A stretch of 64,000 nucleotides of DNA. Source: Macrocystis pyrifera (lineage: Eukaryota; Sar; Phaeophyceae; Laminariales; Laminariaceae). Numbering within the stretch: position 1 is the first letter of the stretch; each line of letters opens with the position of its first letter. The stretch lies in NCBI GenBank assembly GCA_031763025.1, contig JASSKH010000016.1, positions 5,084,001-5,148,000 on the forward strand, written 5' to 3'. Below, one piece after another: positions 12,401 to 24,700 of this stretch. The notes below the pieces were generated by a model that was not told the origin of the DNA, did no database searches, and saw only the letters and a program-made list of their open reading frames with translations. The position numbers and the translations under genes were made by a program.

Positions 12401-15400
12401 GCCTCCGGCTTTTTCCCCAGAAGGACGGTGCGGAAGGCGGTTATTCGACAAAGCCAGTCATAGAGTCAGCATCGCTGCTATCTATCCAAACAGTGAACGG
12501 GGCCAAAACAGGCCAACTCTAATCTTATGCAAGGCACGGCACGTTGTCCTGGGGACAGCACTGGTCACCTGCTGACAGTGAATCTTCCTAAGGTCGTAGC
12601 CATTTGCGCACTCTGGTTGGCTAAGGGTACATTATTATACGCGGCTCAATCAACGGAGAATTCCCAAGCCACAGCATCCCGAGCGGGCCGAATTAACCTA
12701 GAGTCATTCCAGGTCCAAACAAACTCCAAGCCGGCCGAATCGACCTAGAGTCTTACCAAGCATAGCATCCTACAACAGTAGTACTGATCATTGGCTTAGG
12801 GTTCGGGTTATAGGATTCGGGTCGACGGGTCGGTTTTAGGCGCCAAGCGCAAAACCTCCGTGAATATCCACTATCAAGGAGTGACCACGCCTCCCTGGGG
12901 ATGGTGTGCTTGTGTCCCCGGGGTCGGGGTTCCCAAGACGTAGGAGCTCATGTACTCCGGGGTGGTCCGCTCATGCACCCTGTTTGGGGGGGTTCCGTTT
13001 TTTAGGTAGGCGTTTTTAATCCCGATATCGATCGTTGGTATCCCCTGTTTGGGGTTCTCGTAACTGCAGTAGGCCTTTTTCCTCCAGGGATTGGCCGATT
13101 GTATCCCTTGATTTGGGGTTTCCATTCTTTCGGTAGACGTTTTTTTCGGGGGTAGATCGTTAATGTACCCTAGTTGTGGTATAATTCGGCACGCGTTTTA
13201 GCTCCGGGGGTTGACCGTTTTTGTCCCCTGTTTTGGGGTTTCCACTATTTTGGTGGGCGCTTTTTTCGGGGATGGACAGTTTGTATCCGCTGCTTAATAC
13301 AGCTGACAGTATACCAGGTAGCAAACGTCGTCAGAGTATCAGTTCTCCCAGTACCAGTCATTTTAGCTCCTGGTACGCTCGGGGCGGGCAAGGGCTCATT
13401 CATTTCAGCTCGCCGTGGTGGGTTGGGGAGGAGGGGGGTGGTGGGCGAGGGTGTACTCATTGTCATGCATGGCCATAGTCGTATGACCATAGAACCTCGC
13501 ATGGGGGGGGGCGGGGGAAGGGGGCAGGGAGGGAGGGAAGGAGGCTGTGGGTAACGGTAAGGGGAGGGCGGTTGGAAGGTACCCATAGGACTGGCGAGGA
13601 CCCAGTCATTTCAACTCCAAGTTGGGATAAGCGAGGACTCAGTCACTTCAGTCCTTGGTTTTGGGGACAAGCGAGGACTCAGTCACTTCAGCTCCCGGTA
13701 CCCTCGGGACACGCGAGGACTCTGTCAATGCAGAATCTCGTACCCCTTGGGACAAACGAGGACTCAGTAAACTTGGGACAAAAGAAGACTCAGGTAAATG
13801 TGCAATGTTTGGATTGCGATCGATGTCGCCACTTGCTGTATCCCTACTCTCCTATGCTCCTGCCGTCGACCTTCTCTGCCACCACTGCTGCTGCTGTTGC
13901 TACTGCTGTACCGATGTTGCTGCGTATGCCTGCCCAGTATATACGTGCAGCTGTACTGCTGCTGTGACCCCCGTGAACAGATACCAGGTATCTCCCTATA
14001 CTCGAACCACTTCTTCCCACCTCGTTTAGCTGCTGTGATTTTTCTTTCCGATCCGCCAAACTCCAGACTTGTTACGACATTTTTCTATTATTAGATGCTG
14101 CAGTAAAAATGCTACATTCCAAGTACCAATATGGACGGAAGTGTAAGGACCGTTCTAGGGTAAAGATATCAATACGTGATTTTCCTTACACTCCCGTCCA
14201 GAGCGGTACAACAGTAGTAGTAGTAGTAGTGGCTCAGGCGATCGTATCCTGTCGACAACACCGCCACGTATACAGCAGCTGGTACTGCCGCTGTACCGAC
14301 ATACGAGAGGTAACTGGACAAGAGAAATGGCCATAATACAAATACCAATATATAACACCGCAACGACATAAACCCACACCCTCCAAAATATACCCCATCT
14401 CGACCTGCTTCCAGATTCGCCATGAAGGCATGCCCTGGCGCCATTACTGATTACCGGCGACCCCCGTCTTCTAAAACAGAGCAAGCAGTGCTGAATCAAC
14501 GTACCTGGTATGCTGTCAGTATGGTACAGCAGTAGTACTGCTTGTGTACCTGTGAATAAAGCAAGCGATGTGTACTGCTGTATGCATGTACCTGGTATGT
14601 GACCATGATTGCGCAAAGGCGCTCAGGGTACTCGCAATCCTACGTAAAGATGTGAAGGATGAATAGTGCCTGGGCCCCCGCCCCCCCTGGTCATCATATT
14701 GATTTATTACCGAGGTTTCCTCTCGCCCTCGACGTACTCTGGACTGCGCATACTCTTGTAGCAGCAGCACAAGTTACTGCATGTATATTTGAAGTAAACA
14801 TTAATGGCAACTGCCATCTCAGCAAACAGAGTCTACAGAAGAGTGGTGGTAGCAATGGCAAGTTCAGAAGCAGCAGCAGGAGGCCGGGCGTTCATCATGA
14901 TAGTATCACTCGTGTGTGCAACTCATCTAGCTCTTGCCAGGACGCAGGGCACTACGAAAGACACAAAACTCATATTCATAGCAGTAGTATTAATAGTATA
15001 CTCACATTGTCGAAGCCAGCGATGTTCTGGTTATCGGCGAAGAACTCAGCAGGCGACTTGGACTTGACCACCTCGCCTGTAAACTCGGATTGAAACGACC
15101 ACATACCAAGCACGAGACGCTCAGACCGCTGTACTCAAAAACACAGAACAACACATAGACGATACCAAATACGACCACGATCCATGAGGTATTGAGGTAT
15201 TGCTGCAGCAGCAGAGTAGTACCATGCAATCCACGAGAGATGCTGCTGCAGCTGCTGTATAATAATACCGTCCAAATTTGAAAATCGAACTCGACAAAAA
15301 AAAACAAAATCGGAAAGGAAAGCTCACCCAAAAAGTTTAGTTCGGGTGTTCTCTCAGAAACTTTATCGTCGGATGGCACGTGCTCATAGCACCTCGGTGA

Positions 15401-15451
15401 TGACCCGAGGTGGTATTTCTGTTTTGACACACCTTTGGCCACTTTAACCAT
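586..15451 (-). CDS. TOP6B: DNA topoisomerase VI subunit B (partial, C-terminal exons outside window)
   Basis: This is the ATPase subunit of the type IIB topoisomerase that pairs with a SPO11-like A subunit and decatenates DNA in the nucleus. Exons on the minus strand, all phase-consistent with GT-AG junctions: 15451-15328, 15076-15006, 9413-9237, 7897-7640, 6463-6335, 5085-4960, 3826-3755, 2182-1992, 1659-1603 and 759-586, giving about 459 residues. Visible motifs are KSPAEFFADNQNIAGFDN (48-65), the GHKL N-box region GKSLYTTIRELVENSLDAAE (67-86), the ATP-lid motif DNGVGMP (201-207), the G-rich box GKYGMGAK (231-238), LDIDIYKN, GTEMTVCVSGNW, and the H2TH-like segment ending PPDGGCLSPAGE. Residues 125-190 form an Ala/Pro/Lys-rich insert inside the ATPase domain. 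The start at 15451 is the ATG that keeps phase into exon 2, but upstream ATGs in the same frame exist. The transducer C-terminus was not found in bases 1-585 and must lie off the left edge. Confidence 0.92.
1160..1450. repeat. Degenerate tandem repeat, about 45-bp period
   Basis: Repeated AGCAAAAACAGCATCGAGGC and ACAAGAGTACG blocks, in a TOP6B intron. Open frames here are low-information. Confidence 0.5.
1690..1960. repeat. Purine-rich GGGA/GGA microsatellites
   Basis: Two blocks of GGGAGGGA and GAGGAGGGG runs on the plus strand. On the minus (gene) strand they are pyrimidine tracts in the 332-bp TOP6B intron 1660-1991. Confidence 0.6.
2293..2484 (-). repeat. tRNA-derived SINE, truncated copy
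   Basis: Shares the SINE body on the minus strand. In plus orientation: GACTCACGCTCTCGCGCTT, GTGTTCCCACAGCTCG, and ATCCCTTCTCC next to GTGTCATC. The tRNA-like head and poly(A) tail are missing. It lies in a TOP6B intron. Confidence 0.6.
3445..3478. repeat. G34 homopolymer
   Basis: An uninterrupted run of 34 G in a TOP6B intron. Such length is prone to slippage and assembly error. Confidence 0.8.
3646..3687. repeat. Octamer tandem repeat (ATGCTGTC)n
   Basis: About five copies of ATGCTGTC/ATGCTGCC in a TOP6B intron just downstream (minus strand) of exon 7. Confidence 0.7.
4207..4540 (-). repeat. tRNA-derived SINE, copy in TOP6B intron
   Basis: On the minus strand this matches the reference copy from the B box (GGTTCAAGTCT, complement of 4471-4481) through GCGCGAGAGCGTGAGTTAGC and CCCTATGCGCGAC to an A-rich tail (complement of 4206-4227). 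The tRNA-like 5' end is diverged. It is in the same orientation as TOP6B. Confidence 0.78.
4926..4959. repeat. 7-bp repeat abutting a TOP6B splice donor
   Basis: On the minus strand the donor GAG/GTGCGAA is followed by further AAGTGCG copies, about five in total, each offering another GTGCG donor-like site. Confidence 0.7.
5419..5605 (-). repeat. tRNA-derived SINE, truncated and diverged copy
   Basis: Plus-strand landmarks ACTGCTCGTCG, ATCTTCCCTTCTC and AACTCGCGCTCCTGTGCTT align in order with the SINE body in inverse orientation. Head and tail are missing. It lies in a TOP6B intron. Confidence 0.55.
6115..6282. repeat. Dispersed repeat family R168, copy 1
   Basis: Matches 42722-42890 over about 165 bp: GCTGAGATTT-like start, AATTTAAGAATTTACAGCC, CTCAGCGAGGAACGC, ACTCTAAATTCT, GAGCCTATGCTCAACGTCGA, ending AGCCAAAAT. 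No coding capacity or tRNA-like boxes were seen. Confidence 0.6.
7347..7639. repeat. Degenerate TTCACCATTC tandem repeat
   Basis: About 290 bp of imperfect 8-10 bp units (TTCACCATTC, TTCACCTTTC) fill the start of the TOP6B intron right up to the donor at 7639. On the gene strand it is GAATGGTGAA-like. Confidence 0.7.
8148..8250. mobile_element. Intact 103-bp mariner-type MITE
   Basis: Terminal inverted repeats of about 26 bp begin TTACGGGGGACCATAG on the left and end CTATGGACCCCCGTAA on the right, differing at one base. The element is flanked by a TA duplication (8146-8147 and 8251-8252), the Tc1/mariner signature. It has no coding capacity. It lies in the TOP6B intron between exons 3 and 4. 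Confidence 0.82.
11880..12015. repeat. GGTGCAA-based degenerate repeat
   Basis: Repeated GGTGCAATGAAA, TGCAAGGGAACG and GGTGCAATAAA units in the large TOP6B intron. Confidence 0.55.
12860..13290. repeat. Tandem repeat, about 65-75 bp period
   Basis: About six units with GTCCCCTGTTTTGGGGTTTC, then GGTGGGCGTTTTTTTCGGG-like cores. The same core occurs near 56205-56237 and, inverted, at 52080-52220. Confidence 0.65.
13345..13795. repeat. Tandem repeat, about 55-60 bp period
   Basis: At least six units carry GGACAAGCGAGGACTCAGTC followed by ACTTCAGCTCC and GGTACCCTCGG. Non-coding, in the large TOP6B intron. Confidence 0.65.
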
Positions 15452-15719
15452 CGTCGTGGCCTGTCTGTGGCCTGTAGCGCGCGTGTTTTCTCCTGCGCCC
15501 TGGGCACCTGCCCTTTGCAGTTGGGCTGCTTCAGAAAAACACTTGTCACTGGTTGGGTCCAGGTAGGGGGGTTGGGTTGGCGGGATTTTTTCTGTTTTAT
15601 TTCTTATCTTCAAAATAAAGTAGGCCGAACACGACCCCTGTACAGACATGCACATCGTGTAGAAAAAGCTTAGGAATACCATTTGCTTCATCTCACTCTC
15701 TCTCCACAAAGTCGGAGTG
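15452..15719. promoter_or_regulatory. Shared divergent intergenic region between TOP6B and WNK start codons
   Basis: Only 268 bp separate the proposed TOP6B ATG (15451, minus) from the WNK ATG (15720, plus), so 5' UTRs and promoters of both genes must be packed here or overlap. No convincing TATA box is visible. The boundary depends on the TOP6B start, because the open frame extends further upstream on the minus strand. Confidence 0.5.
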
Positions 15720-18700
15720 ATGAGCGAGTCCATGGCTGGCGAAATTAGCCGGGGGGAGGCCGAACAACGGTCAGAGTCGGGGAGTGGGAGCGGGTCCGGT
15801 GGGGCGAAGCGCGACTCGCCTGATGCTCACAGAGCGAAGCGCGATTCAGATGCCTCATCAGGATCAGAGGGCTCTCAGCAACGGCAGACCCAGCAAGGCC
15901 AGACTCAGGGACAGGCAGGCAAGAACCCGGTTCAACAACAACCCGTGGACGACGGGATTGAAAAGGAAGTGGACAAGGGCCAAGCGAAGCGCCACGTAGA
16001 AGCATCGCCGCAGGGGCGGTACCTCCGCTTCGAGGACAAGCTTGGCACTGGGCAGTACAAGGTGGTGTATCGATCTTACGACACCTCTATGGGCATCGAA
16101 GTGGCGTGGAACACGGTGAATATCAAGAACCTGCCCAAGGAGGAGAAGAAGCGCATCATGAACGAGGTTCGACTGCTGCAGAACCTGGAGCATAAGAATC
16201 TGGTGCAGTTCCACGGGTCATGGGTGAATCGTGAGAGGGAGGAAGTCATCTTCGTCACGGAGATTATGCAGAGCGGGTCGCTGATGGAGTGAGTGCCCGA
16301 TTCGAGTCGACAAGTCCTATTCTGCCTTAATTTACAAATTCCAAAATTTACTTCTTGGTACACTCTGCATTCAGATAGTTTCGTGAGAGTTTACCATGTA
16401 CCTGTTGCAGACTGAGACAGATGACCAGATGAAAACGCGTACTGCTGTACTAACTTTGGGTCTTGTACGTTGCTGCTATTTGTACCTCTCGGCCGGTTTG
16501 TTTTGGGCGCCCAGCGATCTAGTGAGGGCTGATAGTTGTTCACCCAGCGGACTGGCAAAATCTTGCCAGGCACCTCTCGTGTGTGCGTGTGTTCGTGCCT
16601 GCTCGTGCTGCCGGAAAGAGCACGTTCCCAAGCAGCGTTGATTCAGAAAATAGTCCGCCCGCGGTTCGTTCGATTGAAGCACACACATCATTTTTTGCGA
16701 TGCTTTTATTGCGATGCTTCGTATCAGCTGATAGCAGCAGCAGCTGAAAATGCTGTTGATAAAAATGAAACTTGAAAATCATTGCTGCTCGCTTCTTCGT
16801 ACATTCTTGGTGGTACTGCTGCCTTGCGAGTGACACCTGGTGCTGACTGTTTGCGGACAATAATACGTTCTACTTGCTGCTGTTGTCGGTAGTCCGTCCG
16901 TATTTCAAGAACAACAGCACATACCAGTATCCTGTACCTGGTATACCAGAGGTACTAACTACACTACATCAGGTGTAAGCGCACTCACGTACAGAGTAGT
17001 ACGACCATACACCTGGTGTACGATACATATGGCATTCTTAGTCACTCCCACTGACATCCCTCCCCCTCCTCCCTCCCTCCCCCCCCCCCCCCCTCCCTCC
17101 CTCCCTTCCTCCCTACCTACTGCCTGGTACCTCCTCCGTTCCCCACGTTGCCACGCATACTGTCTCGTGGCCGCTCCCCCCCCCCCCCCGCCCTCGCGCG
17201 CCTCCGATTTTGTTGCTGGTTGGTGCTGGCTGCTGTTCTCGCGAACCCGCCTTTGGCACACTGCGACTGCCGTCATGACTATTGTTCTGGAATTCCGTCA
17301 AACTATATTTTTCCGTGGTGTGTTTTATTTTGTTTTATTTTCATGATTTTTTCTGGGTTTTTTTCAATCTCTGTTCGATAAATACCTGGCGCAATATTAA
17401 CAGTTTTATCCGGAAGGTGGAAATGATTCGGTGGAGGGTGGTGAAGCGCTGGGCTCGCCAAATCCTTCGAGGGATGCATTACCTGCACTCGCAAGACCCG
17501 CCCATCATTCACCGCGATCTGAAGTGCGACAACATCTTCATCAACGGTGCTGCTGGCGACATCCGAATTGGCGACCTGGGTCTTTCCACATCTAACACTC
17601 GCTCGGAAAAGGTATTATGTCGCAGTCTACGAGCATGTGCAAGTGCAAGTACAAAGTCTACAGAACAGTTATTAAACCTACGTAGTGAAGTACCGGTCCC
17701 TCTCGTACGTCTGAAGCCTGCAGTAAGATACCGGGATACAGGCCGCTGCAAAAACAGTTGGTACTAAGGTTTTTTTTTTTCAAGGGCAATATAAAAACTG
17801 AAAATACTCCATTTATGATTTGCCTATTTATGAATAGTATACGTGCACGTCCCGTCCCACCTTGGAGTATGATTGTATTACAGTACGTGTACTTACATAA
17901 AATATAGCTGTACTCGTGCAGAGTACGTACATAATTATACCACGTATGTACAACCAGTATAACGACAGCCGCAGCTCACTGAAGGTTTACTACTGTAGAT
18001 ATTCCGGCCGATCGCCCGCAGTGAAAACGCCACCAAATCTCCTTCGGGGATACAAAAACAATCGTACACGGCAATTTTTGACACGAAAAAATCAATTACC
18101 TATCAAAGCGGCAGTTACGCATTTTTTACTCCTCTTCTTTTCTTTCTTGAAGTATGCTCAGCCGCACCTGGAACCTGGTGGTAATAAAGTGTTAATAATA
18201 GACATTTAGGAGTAGCAAGAAAAACCAGCGATGTATGTGTAACCTGGACGTGCGTCGGAATGGTCTCAACGTTCCAATTCGTTCAACACATCGACAAATT
18301 GCTAATTAATCTCGATGGAGCCTACTCGTCTACCAGGCACTATTAATACAAAATTCTGTCGGGGGGGGGGGGGGGTCCTACGCGAGAGAGACCCGGAGGA
18401 AAACAGCCGTATCTAACCGGGTACTTGGTATATGCTAAGTACGTTTATATCATTTACGTGTGGCATATGTTGTGAGCGACTGCAACACTCGTAGTTTGCT
18501 CGGCTGCGCAATCCGACCAGGTGCGTGGCCCACCTCTTCAACGCAGGGGCCTTTCGAAGCATCTTCCCACAATGACCAACCCCCCCCCTATATATCACCA
18601 GTTAAGCATCTGGTCGATATGCACGGGAGGTGCACACGATATGATAATTTGTACGGGTATCAATGAAGGTACGATTTGGTGCCGGTGTTGGTATCCCTCC

Positions 18701-21700
18701 GTCACCAGCTGTCCGTCACTTCCAGACTGCTTGCTGCATGCCCTTTAGTTGGTCGTTGAAAATTGAAAAATGCAGCGACAATCTGTGGTCGAATTGGCAG
18801 CGGTTTTGGCTTGGTATTGCTCTATTTTGGTCTGTTTGACCTTGGTATCATACCAGTGCTGTTGCATCATTCGGCAGTTGCGTCTGTCATACTCTGTTGC
18901 GTGTATCTATCCTGAAAAAGCAACCATGGTGGTGCACGCCCGCGCTTCCCTCGGATTGCACTTGAGTGTTGGTTGTTTTGTTGTTTGTTGAACTTTGACT
19001 GGTGATCTTTGATCCAGGATTGGTCTGTTCCCCCAGGTTGACGAGTCTAAAATACTCCCATCCTACGATGCTACATACTGCTGTAGCGTTTCCAGCAACA
19101 ACGGCAGCTCTGCGCTTGACCAGCTGCTGGGCTCGTGGCCATCCCCAAACCAGCCGCTTTGCGTTGGCGTGCTTTTGGAAAGAGGGACATTTTGCATACG
19201 TTGTAAGGTTCAGCCTACTCCGCTTTTTCCAGTTCATCCGCAGACCCTCTTCCCGCCCCTTGCTTCATATAACCCTATACTGTGGTTGTGAAATGGTACG
19301 AGTACTCTGGTTTTGGTCCCCTCCCGCTCAACGATTTTGTCTCGAAACACACAACCACGCGTAGCATGTTGTATTAGCTTCCATGTCTGCTGGGGCTGTC
19401 TGACCGCTGTTGTTCCCATGAACACAGAATCCCCTTCTCCCCGACAAGGTCGGGTCCCTTTTTTCCATTGCCTGTTATGTTTGTCGATCTGTTTGTCGTT
19501 GTTAATCCTTTATTTTGTTGGATGTTGTTTTTTATGAAGGAAATAGACAAATGTGACATGGGGGAGTTTGGTGCACTAGATAACAGCGAGAAAACGATCG
19601 CTATCCTAGGAGATAGATGGTGGCCACAGGCGGCGAAAGAGGAAGGGGATAAGATCAGCAAAAAAAAAAATGAAATATATGGAAACAACGTAATGAGCGC
19701 CCAAATGTTGGAGGTGTCGCTATTAAGATTAGGAACGGTGCTCTGTCCCGAAAGGGATCCGTGGTCAATGGTCAAATGACCAAGGCAAGCACACAACGAG
19801 TACGCCCCCCCCCGCCCCCCCCCCCCCCCCACCCCCTCCGACGCAATGCGATACAGCAGACAATGAGCGTGCTTGGCACCCCGGAGTTCATGGCGCCAGA
19901 GCTCTACGAGGAGTTTTACACAGAGAAGGTCGACATTTACGCTTTCGGAATGTGTATGTTGGAGATGGTCACCAAGGAACGCCCCTACAGCGAATGTGTT
20001 AACGCAGCCCAGGTAAAGATTTTGATGAAAATATCGCTTGCCAACAAGCTTCTTCTCAGTAAAGTTATTGTTAGTCCAGGACACCTATTTAACAAGCCTC
20101 TTTGCCCCTTTTGAGACTTGGGCGAGGAAATGTTGTTCAAAAAAAGGAAGGAACGATTGCAGCTTTGGGCACACGAAGCAGCCCGGGCGTAGGATGTCTG
20201 CTCGAAGTGACACCAGCAGAAGATGTACGACACGCGAGCAGCATGCTGGATACTTCGCTGTGCTGCTGTTGCACGTTATTCCGCGAAGGTTGATGAGACG
20301 TGACTTGACGCTTTTTTGGTCGATATTATTGTCGCTATACATGGGCCCCCAAACGGTTGATAAACAATGCAGAAAAGGCTGGTCCAGGCTAGATTTTTAC
20401 ACGACTGGGATTGGATGCGTTCTACACAACTTCAGTACACCGACTCTGGATTTTTTTTGTTTTCCTGTAAGTAAGCCTCAGGCTGGCTTTCTTAGTGTTA
20501 ATGCTAGGTGGGTCTCGTACTCTTGTATGCTCTGTCGAGGCTGTTTCTCCCCGCTGTTGATCGTGCCCCACCGTGTACCTCATGGTCATGGTGTTCCTCA
20601 CGGTGTGTCGTGGGGTGTGCCTCACGGTGTGGCTTATGGGGAGCGTTGGTGCCTCTCATGACGTGCCATATGGTGTGCCATGGTGTGCCTCATGGTGTCA
20701 CGGTGTTGTTGCTGTGTAAATTCGACCAGGGTTGACGGAAAGCACAACCCCGGACTGCTGGTGGTCGCTACCGTGAGAACGGGCTGCAGTATTAGTAATA
20801 ATAGGAGATTGGAAGCTCTAAAGCATGAGATAGCCAACTTGACGTCGGTGGTTGATGTGCGGGTTAAATATATCATACGGGTACTCTGCATCTATAATAT
20901 CTACAGCAGTACTTGATATATGATGCTACGATGCTATTGATATTGATATATTATATCTGTATACATATAATGAACATATATTAATACTTGGTTGTATACG
21001 TATACCCTGGTATATGATATGTGGTTGATACATGCTGCTTCGTTACTTTTACTATAATATCAATATGATCTTACTTTTATAATAAGTTAATATATACGAG
21101 GTAGTTGGTGCTGCTGTATTAATAATATGGTCTATTAATATTAATAGTTGGTACCATACCATTATGGTACGGTACTCCCACTATTAGTGTGATGTGTACA
21201 TATTAATAGATTGCTGTTGCGTACTTGATAACTTGATATATTATCACTACTCTGTAGATGCAGCCGAAGGCTTGACGTTCTGTACTTCCATAATAGCATA
21301 GTTGCAGCCAGCGAGCGCCTGAATGTGCCGTCGGAATCATCGCCCCCTCTTTGCGGATCAACTTGTTAGTACTAAGATGTACTCGTGCGAAGATTGTATT
21401 TATATAGGGTACCAGGTATTACCCTGCGATACCTATGGCGGTAGTCCGGAGTGTCGGGAGGAAGTAAGACGTGTCAGGCTGTTTTCTATGTGTGTGGTTT
21501 AGATGTTGAGCTTCAGACTTTGACCAGATCGCATTTTCACCCGCTAAGTTCGCCAATCAAAACAGTCTTCAAAAGCGAAAAAGATCGGATTTACTTGCGT
21601 GCAGAGATGCGAGCAAACGCCGAAACCAACTGTTGTTGTGGTCTGGCACCGCGAAGAGACTCGCCGAGTGCGCTGCACTGGGCGTTGGACCCAACCGTCC

Positions 21701-24700
21701 GAGCCCATGCTCACTGCCTCTGGTTTAGCGGCGAAGAGACGCGCCGAATGCGCTCGAGTCAACCTGTCTTGGTACTTTGTATGTTGACACAATGAAGCCC
21801 AGCTGCTGACTGACTGCTGCTGCTGCTATTGTCTACGAGTTCGTAATGCACGGAGAGGCGCGCGCAGAGTGCGCTTCTCTTGGTCTCTAGGCCCGAGCCC
21901 GTGCCAGCTGAGTGTAGTCTGGCCACGGGGAGACGACCGCCGACTGCGCGTTGGGCGCGCAGCAACGTCGCTGTGTCACCATCCAACTTATTAATCGTTT
22001 CTGCTGCTGCTTGCTTGCGTGGATAATATCCTGAATTTAGAGACCCATGCCATTTTTTTATTTGAAAATCTGATGACCCAAGTCGCCGGATTTTGGGCCA
22101 AAACCTGACGGCTTGGGCCATCGGGTTCTTCAATCGAAAAAAATCCGATCCGATTGTGCACATTCCGACTGCATAAGTAGATGCGTTCATTTTTGGGATC
22201 GAAGAATAAAATTCTGAAGCTCGAAATTGAACCGCATAGGAAACAGCCTTAGCCGCGAATCCGCATCGCCCGGTGAATTTCCCTGATGGAAACGCTCTCT
22301 CTGTGTGTACATCCGACACTGCCCGTTTGCGAGGCGCAGGCGTTTGGTGCTTGTTGCTTTCGGCTTGAATACTCGTATTTGCAGTGTCGTACTCTCGTCG
22401 TTTTTTTTTTGTCTGTCGTAATAGTGAATATAGACCCGGCTACACCCCTTGCAGTGTCAAAATTTCGCCGTGATTTAGGTCGTTCGCAAAATTTCGCAAG
22501 TTCATGAACCGGAGCGACCACGCATTACTGAAGCATTCGCTGAAGATTGTATTTAGAACGTGTTACGTCTGGTCACGTTCAAAACAATTACTCTAGCTTT
22601 TTTTCACATTCGAATACTTTCATTTCCTCCGAGAACGTTGTGTGTTACCATGATATGATGGGATACGCTCATTGTGGACCGTCCTAACTAATCCCGCGCA
22701 AGCAGCCTATTGGTCGGTTTTGCCCCTCGACGCTGTCGTGGTTCTTCTGCATACCCCCCCCCCCCCCCCCCCCCCCCCCTGTTTTCGGCATCAATCTTGG
22801 TTGATCGCGTACTGTAGTATAATATGCGTTTCAAGAAAATAGAACTGCCGCTGTTCACATTCATATACATGTATGTATGCTGTTGTTGCAAAGATGCACT
22901 GGTTGCTGATTGGGCGGACTGAGTGTCGGGCCAGGCCCTTTGCCGACAGTTTCAGCTTTGGCGGCGAAGCTATGCACTTGTGCGGAGGCTCTCGTCGGAC
23001 TTGCAACGTCCGCTGATTGTCTGTACGGAAATGGAGAGAGATAACAGAGCTGGCGTATTTTGTCCGTGCACCCACCTCGGCCTTTGAGTTTTTTTTAGTA
23101 CTACCGTACAGTTCTCGTACACCCATCTCGGTCTTTGAGTTGTTGGCATTACTGTCGTACGGTCTCCAACGGCGCAATAATATGATTCCCCGTTGCCCGT
23201 CGTGGTTGTATGCCCATGCTTGGTATTCTCGTGTTGCTCTGTCCCGCCCAGATTTACCGGAAGGTGACATCACAGATCCTGCCGTCTGCTCTAGACCGGG
23301 TGCAGAACGTCCGCGCGAGGGAATTCATCCGCGGCTGTCTAAGCCCGGATCCGGACGAGCGACCTTCGGCGATGGACCTGCTCGACCTCCCCTTCCTCAA
23401 GGACAAGAACGAAGAGGAGGTGCGGCACATGTCACACCGTTCTGCTCTATCGGTATTTTATTGTACTGGTGCGGCACGTACCATTATTGGCGGCATACAT
23501 CCGTACCAGTCAATCAAGTATTGTTGTGCTGCTGAACCCGTATTTCAAGTGTTGTTTTACTGTAGTACCTGGTTTTCAAACGTTGTTGTACTGCTGAATC
23601 GGTATTTCATACCGGGGGAATTTAGTAGTTATATTGTTTATTTCGTAACATAAGTGCGCGGGACGCTTCTCCGTGTGTTTTCCCTCAATGCAGGCTCCCT
23701 ACGCTCGTTCTTTCTGCTTGCAGCAATGGGCCATTTTTGTGTGACATTTTTCGTTTCGGTCGCGCAATGCACCCACAAACGCAGCCTTACATCTAGCGGA
23801 GTGTGTATCATGTCACACTTCCCTGTGTTCAGTATTCTACCTGTGGCGGATTTTCGATGAGTGGAGAATTGGAGTAGCTTTGCCCAATCGTGAACTCCCC
23901 GAGAGCCGGCCGGGAAACTCGCGCCGCAAAAACGGTCCGGAATGCTGGCAACTGCTGTATTCTATCTGTGGCTGCTTTTCAAGGACGAAAAAATCACGGC
24001 GTATAAGCGGGGTCCCAGGTGCTGGCTAACGCTGCATTCTATTATATTATATCCAGCGATTGAAATTTCAACGATTGGAGCGTTGGAGTTTGTAGCTATA
24101 ATATAGCGGCAAAGCCCAATCGCGTGGACTTTCACAAGGAGGACGAAAATTCACAGCCTAAGAGCAGTCCCGAGTGGAGAATATATATACCGGCAAATGC
24201 TACGCCATGTGAACGTACGTGCTCAACCTTCCCCTCGTCTCGATGGTGCGTTGCGCCCTTGGGGTACCACCCTACCTCAGGACAACACACTGGTCATGCT
24301 CATGCCCGTCGCGGCGGAGGGATCAGGACAGGCGTCGGACACGCCGGCCGCCCCCGGAGTGTCCCCGGGCGTGGGAGTCAACGCCCCCGCTAGAGTCGAC
24401 CCGTCGCTGCCTGGCGTATCCCACCCTGCGCTGAGGGGAGTCCCGGGTCTGGATACCATCCAGGAGGCCGTGGCGACCCCTGGCGCGCAGGCGGGTACGC
24501 CCAAGGCTCCCGCGTCGACCGCGAGTACGCCACACGGTCCGACGTCCACCCCAGCCTTCGCTTCCGCCACCACCGGTGGCCAAGGTGACACTGGCAGCTC
24601 GCCACCTGGAGAGACCGAGGGGCCCACGGATCCATCCCCCCGAGGGACTCCCTACGCGGCGGCGCTTATGTCTGATTCGGTGGGGAGCGATATGGCGGAT

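Larger units (their letters stand above)
9414..15005 (-). other. 5.6-kb TOP6B intron without a supported nested gene
   Basis: The longest intron holds the arrays at 11880-12015, 12860-13290 and 13345-13795, many TACCTGGTA palindromes, and overlapping low-information open frames on both strands near 10289-11215 and 10451-10870. None matches a family or shows a convincing splice partner. Confidence 0.5.

Noticed and set aside
15452..15733. Upstream extension of the TOP6B first exon, including a hydrophobic MKQMVFLSFF segment
   Set aside because: It would overlap the WNK start codon and 5' UTR. The ATG at 15451 gives a simpler protein, although the longer form cannot be excluded without transcript data.
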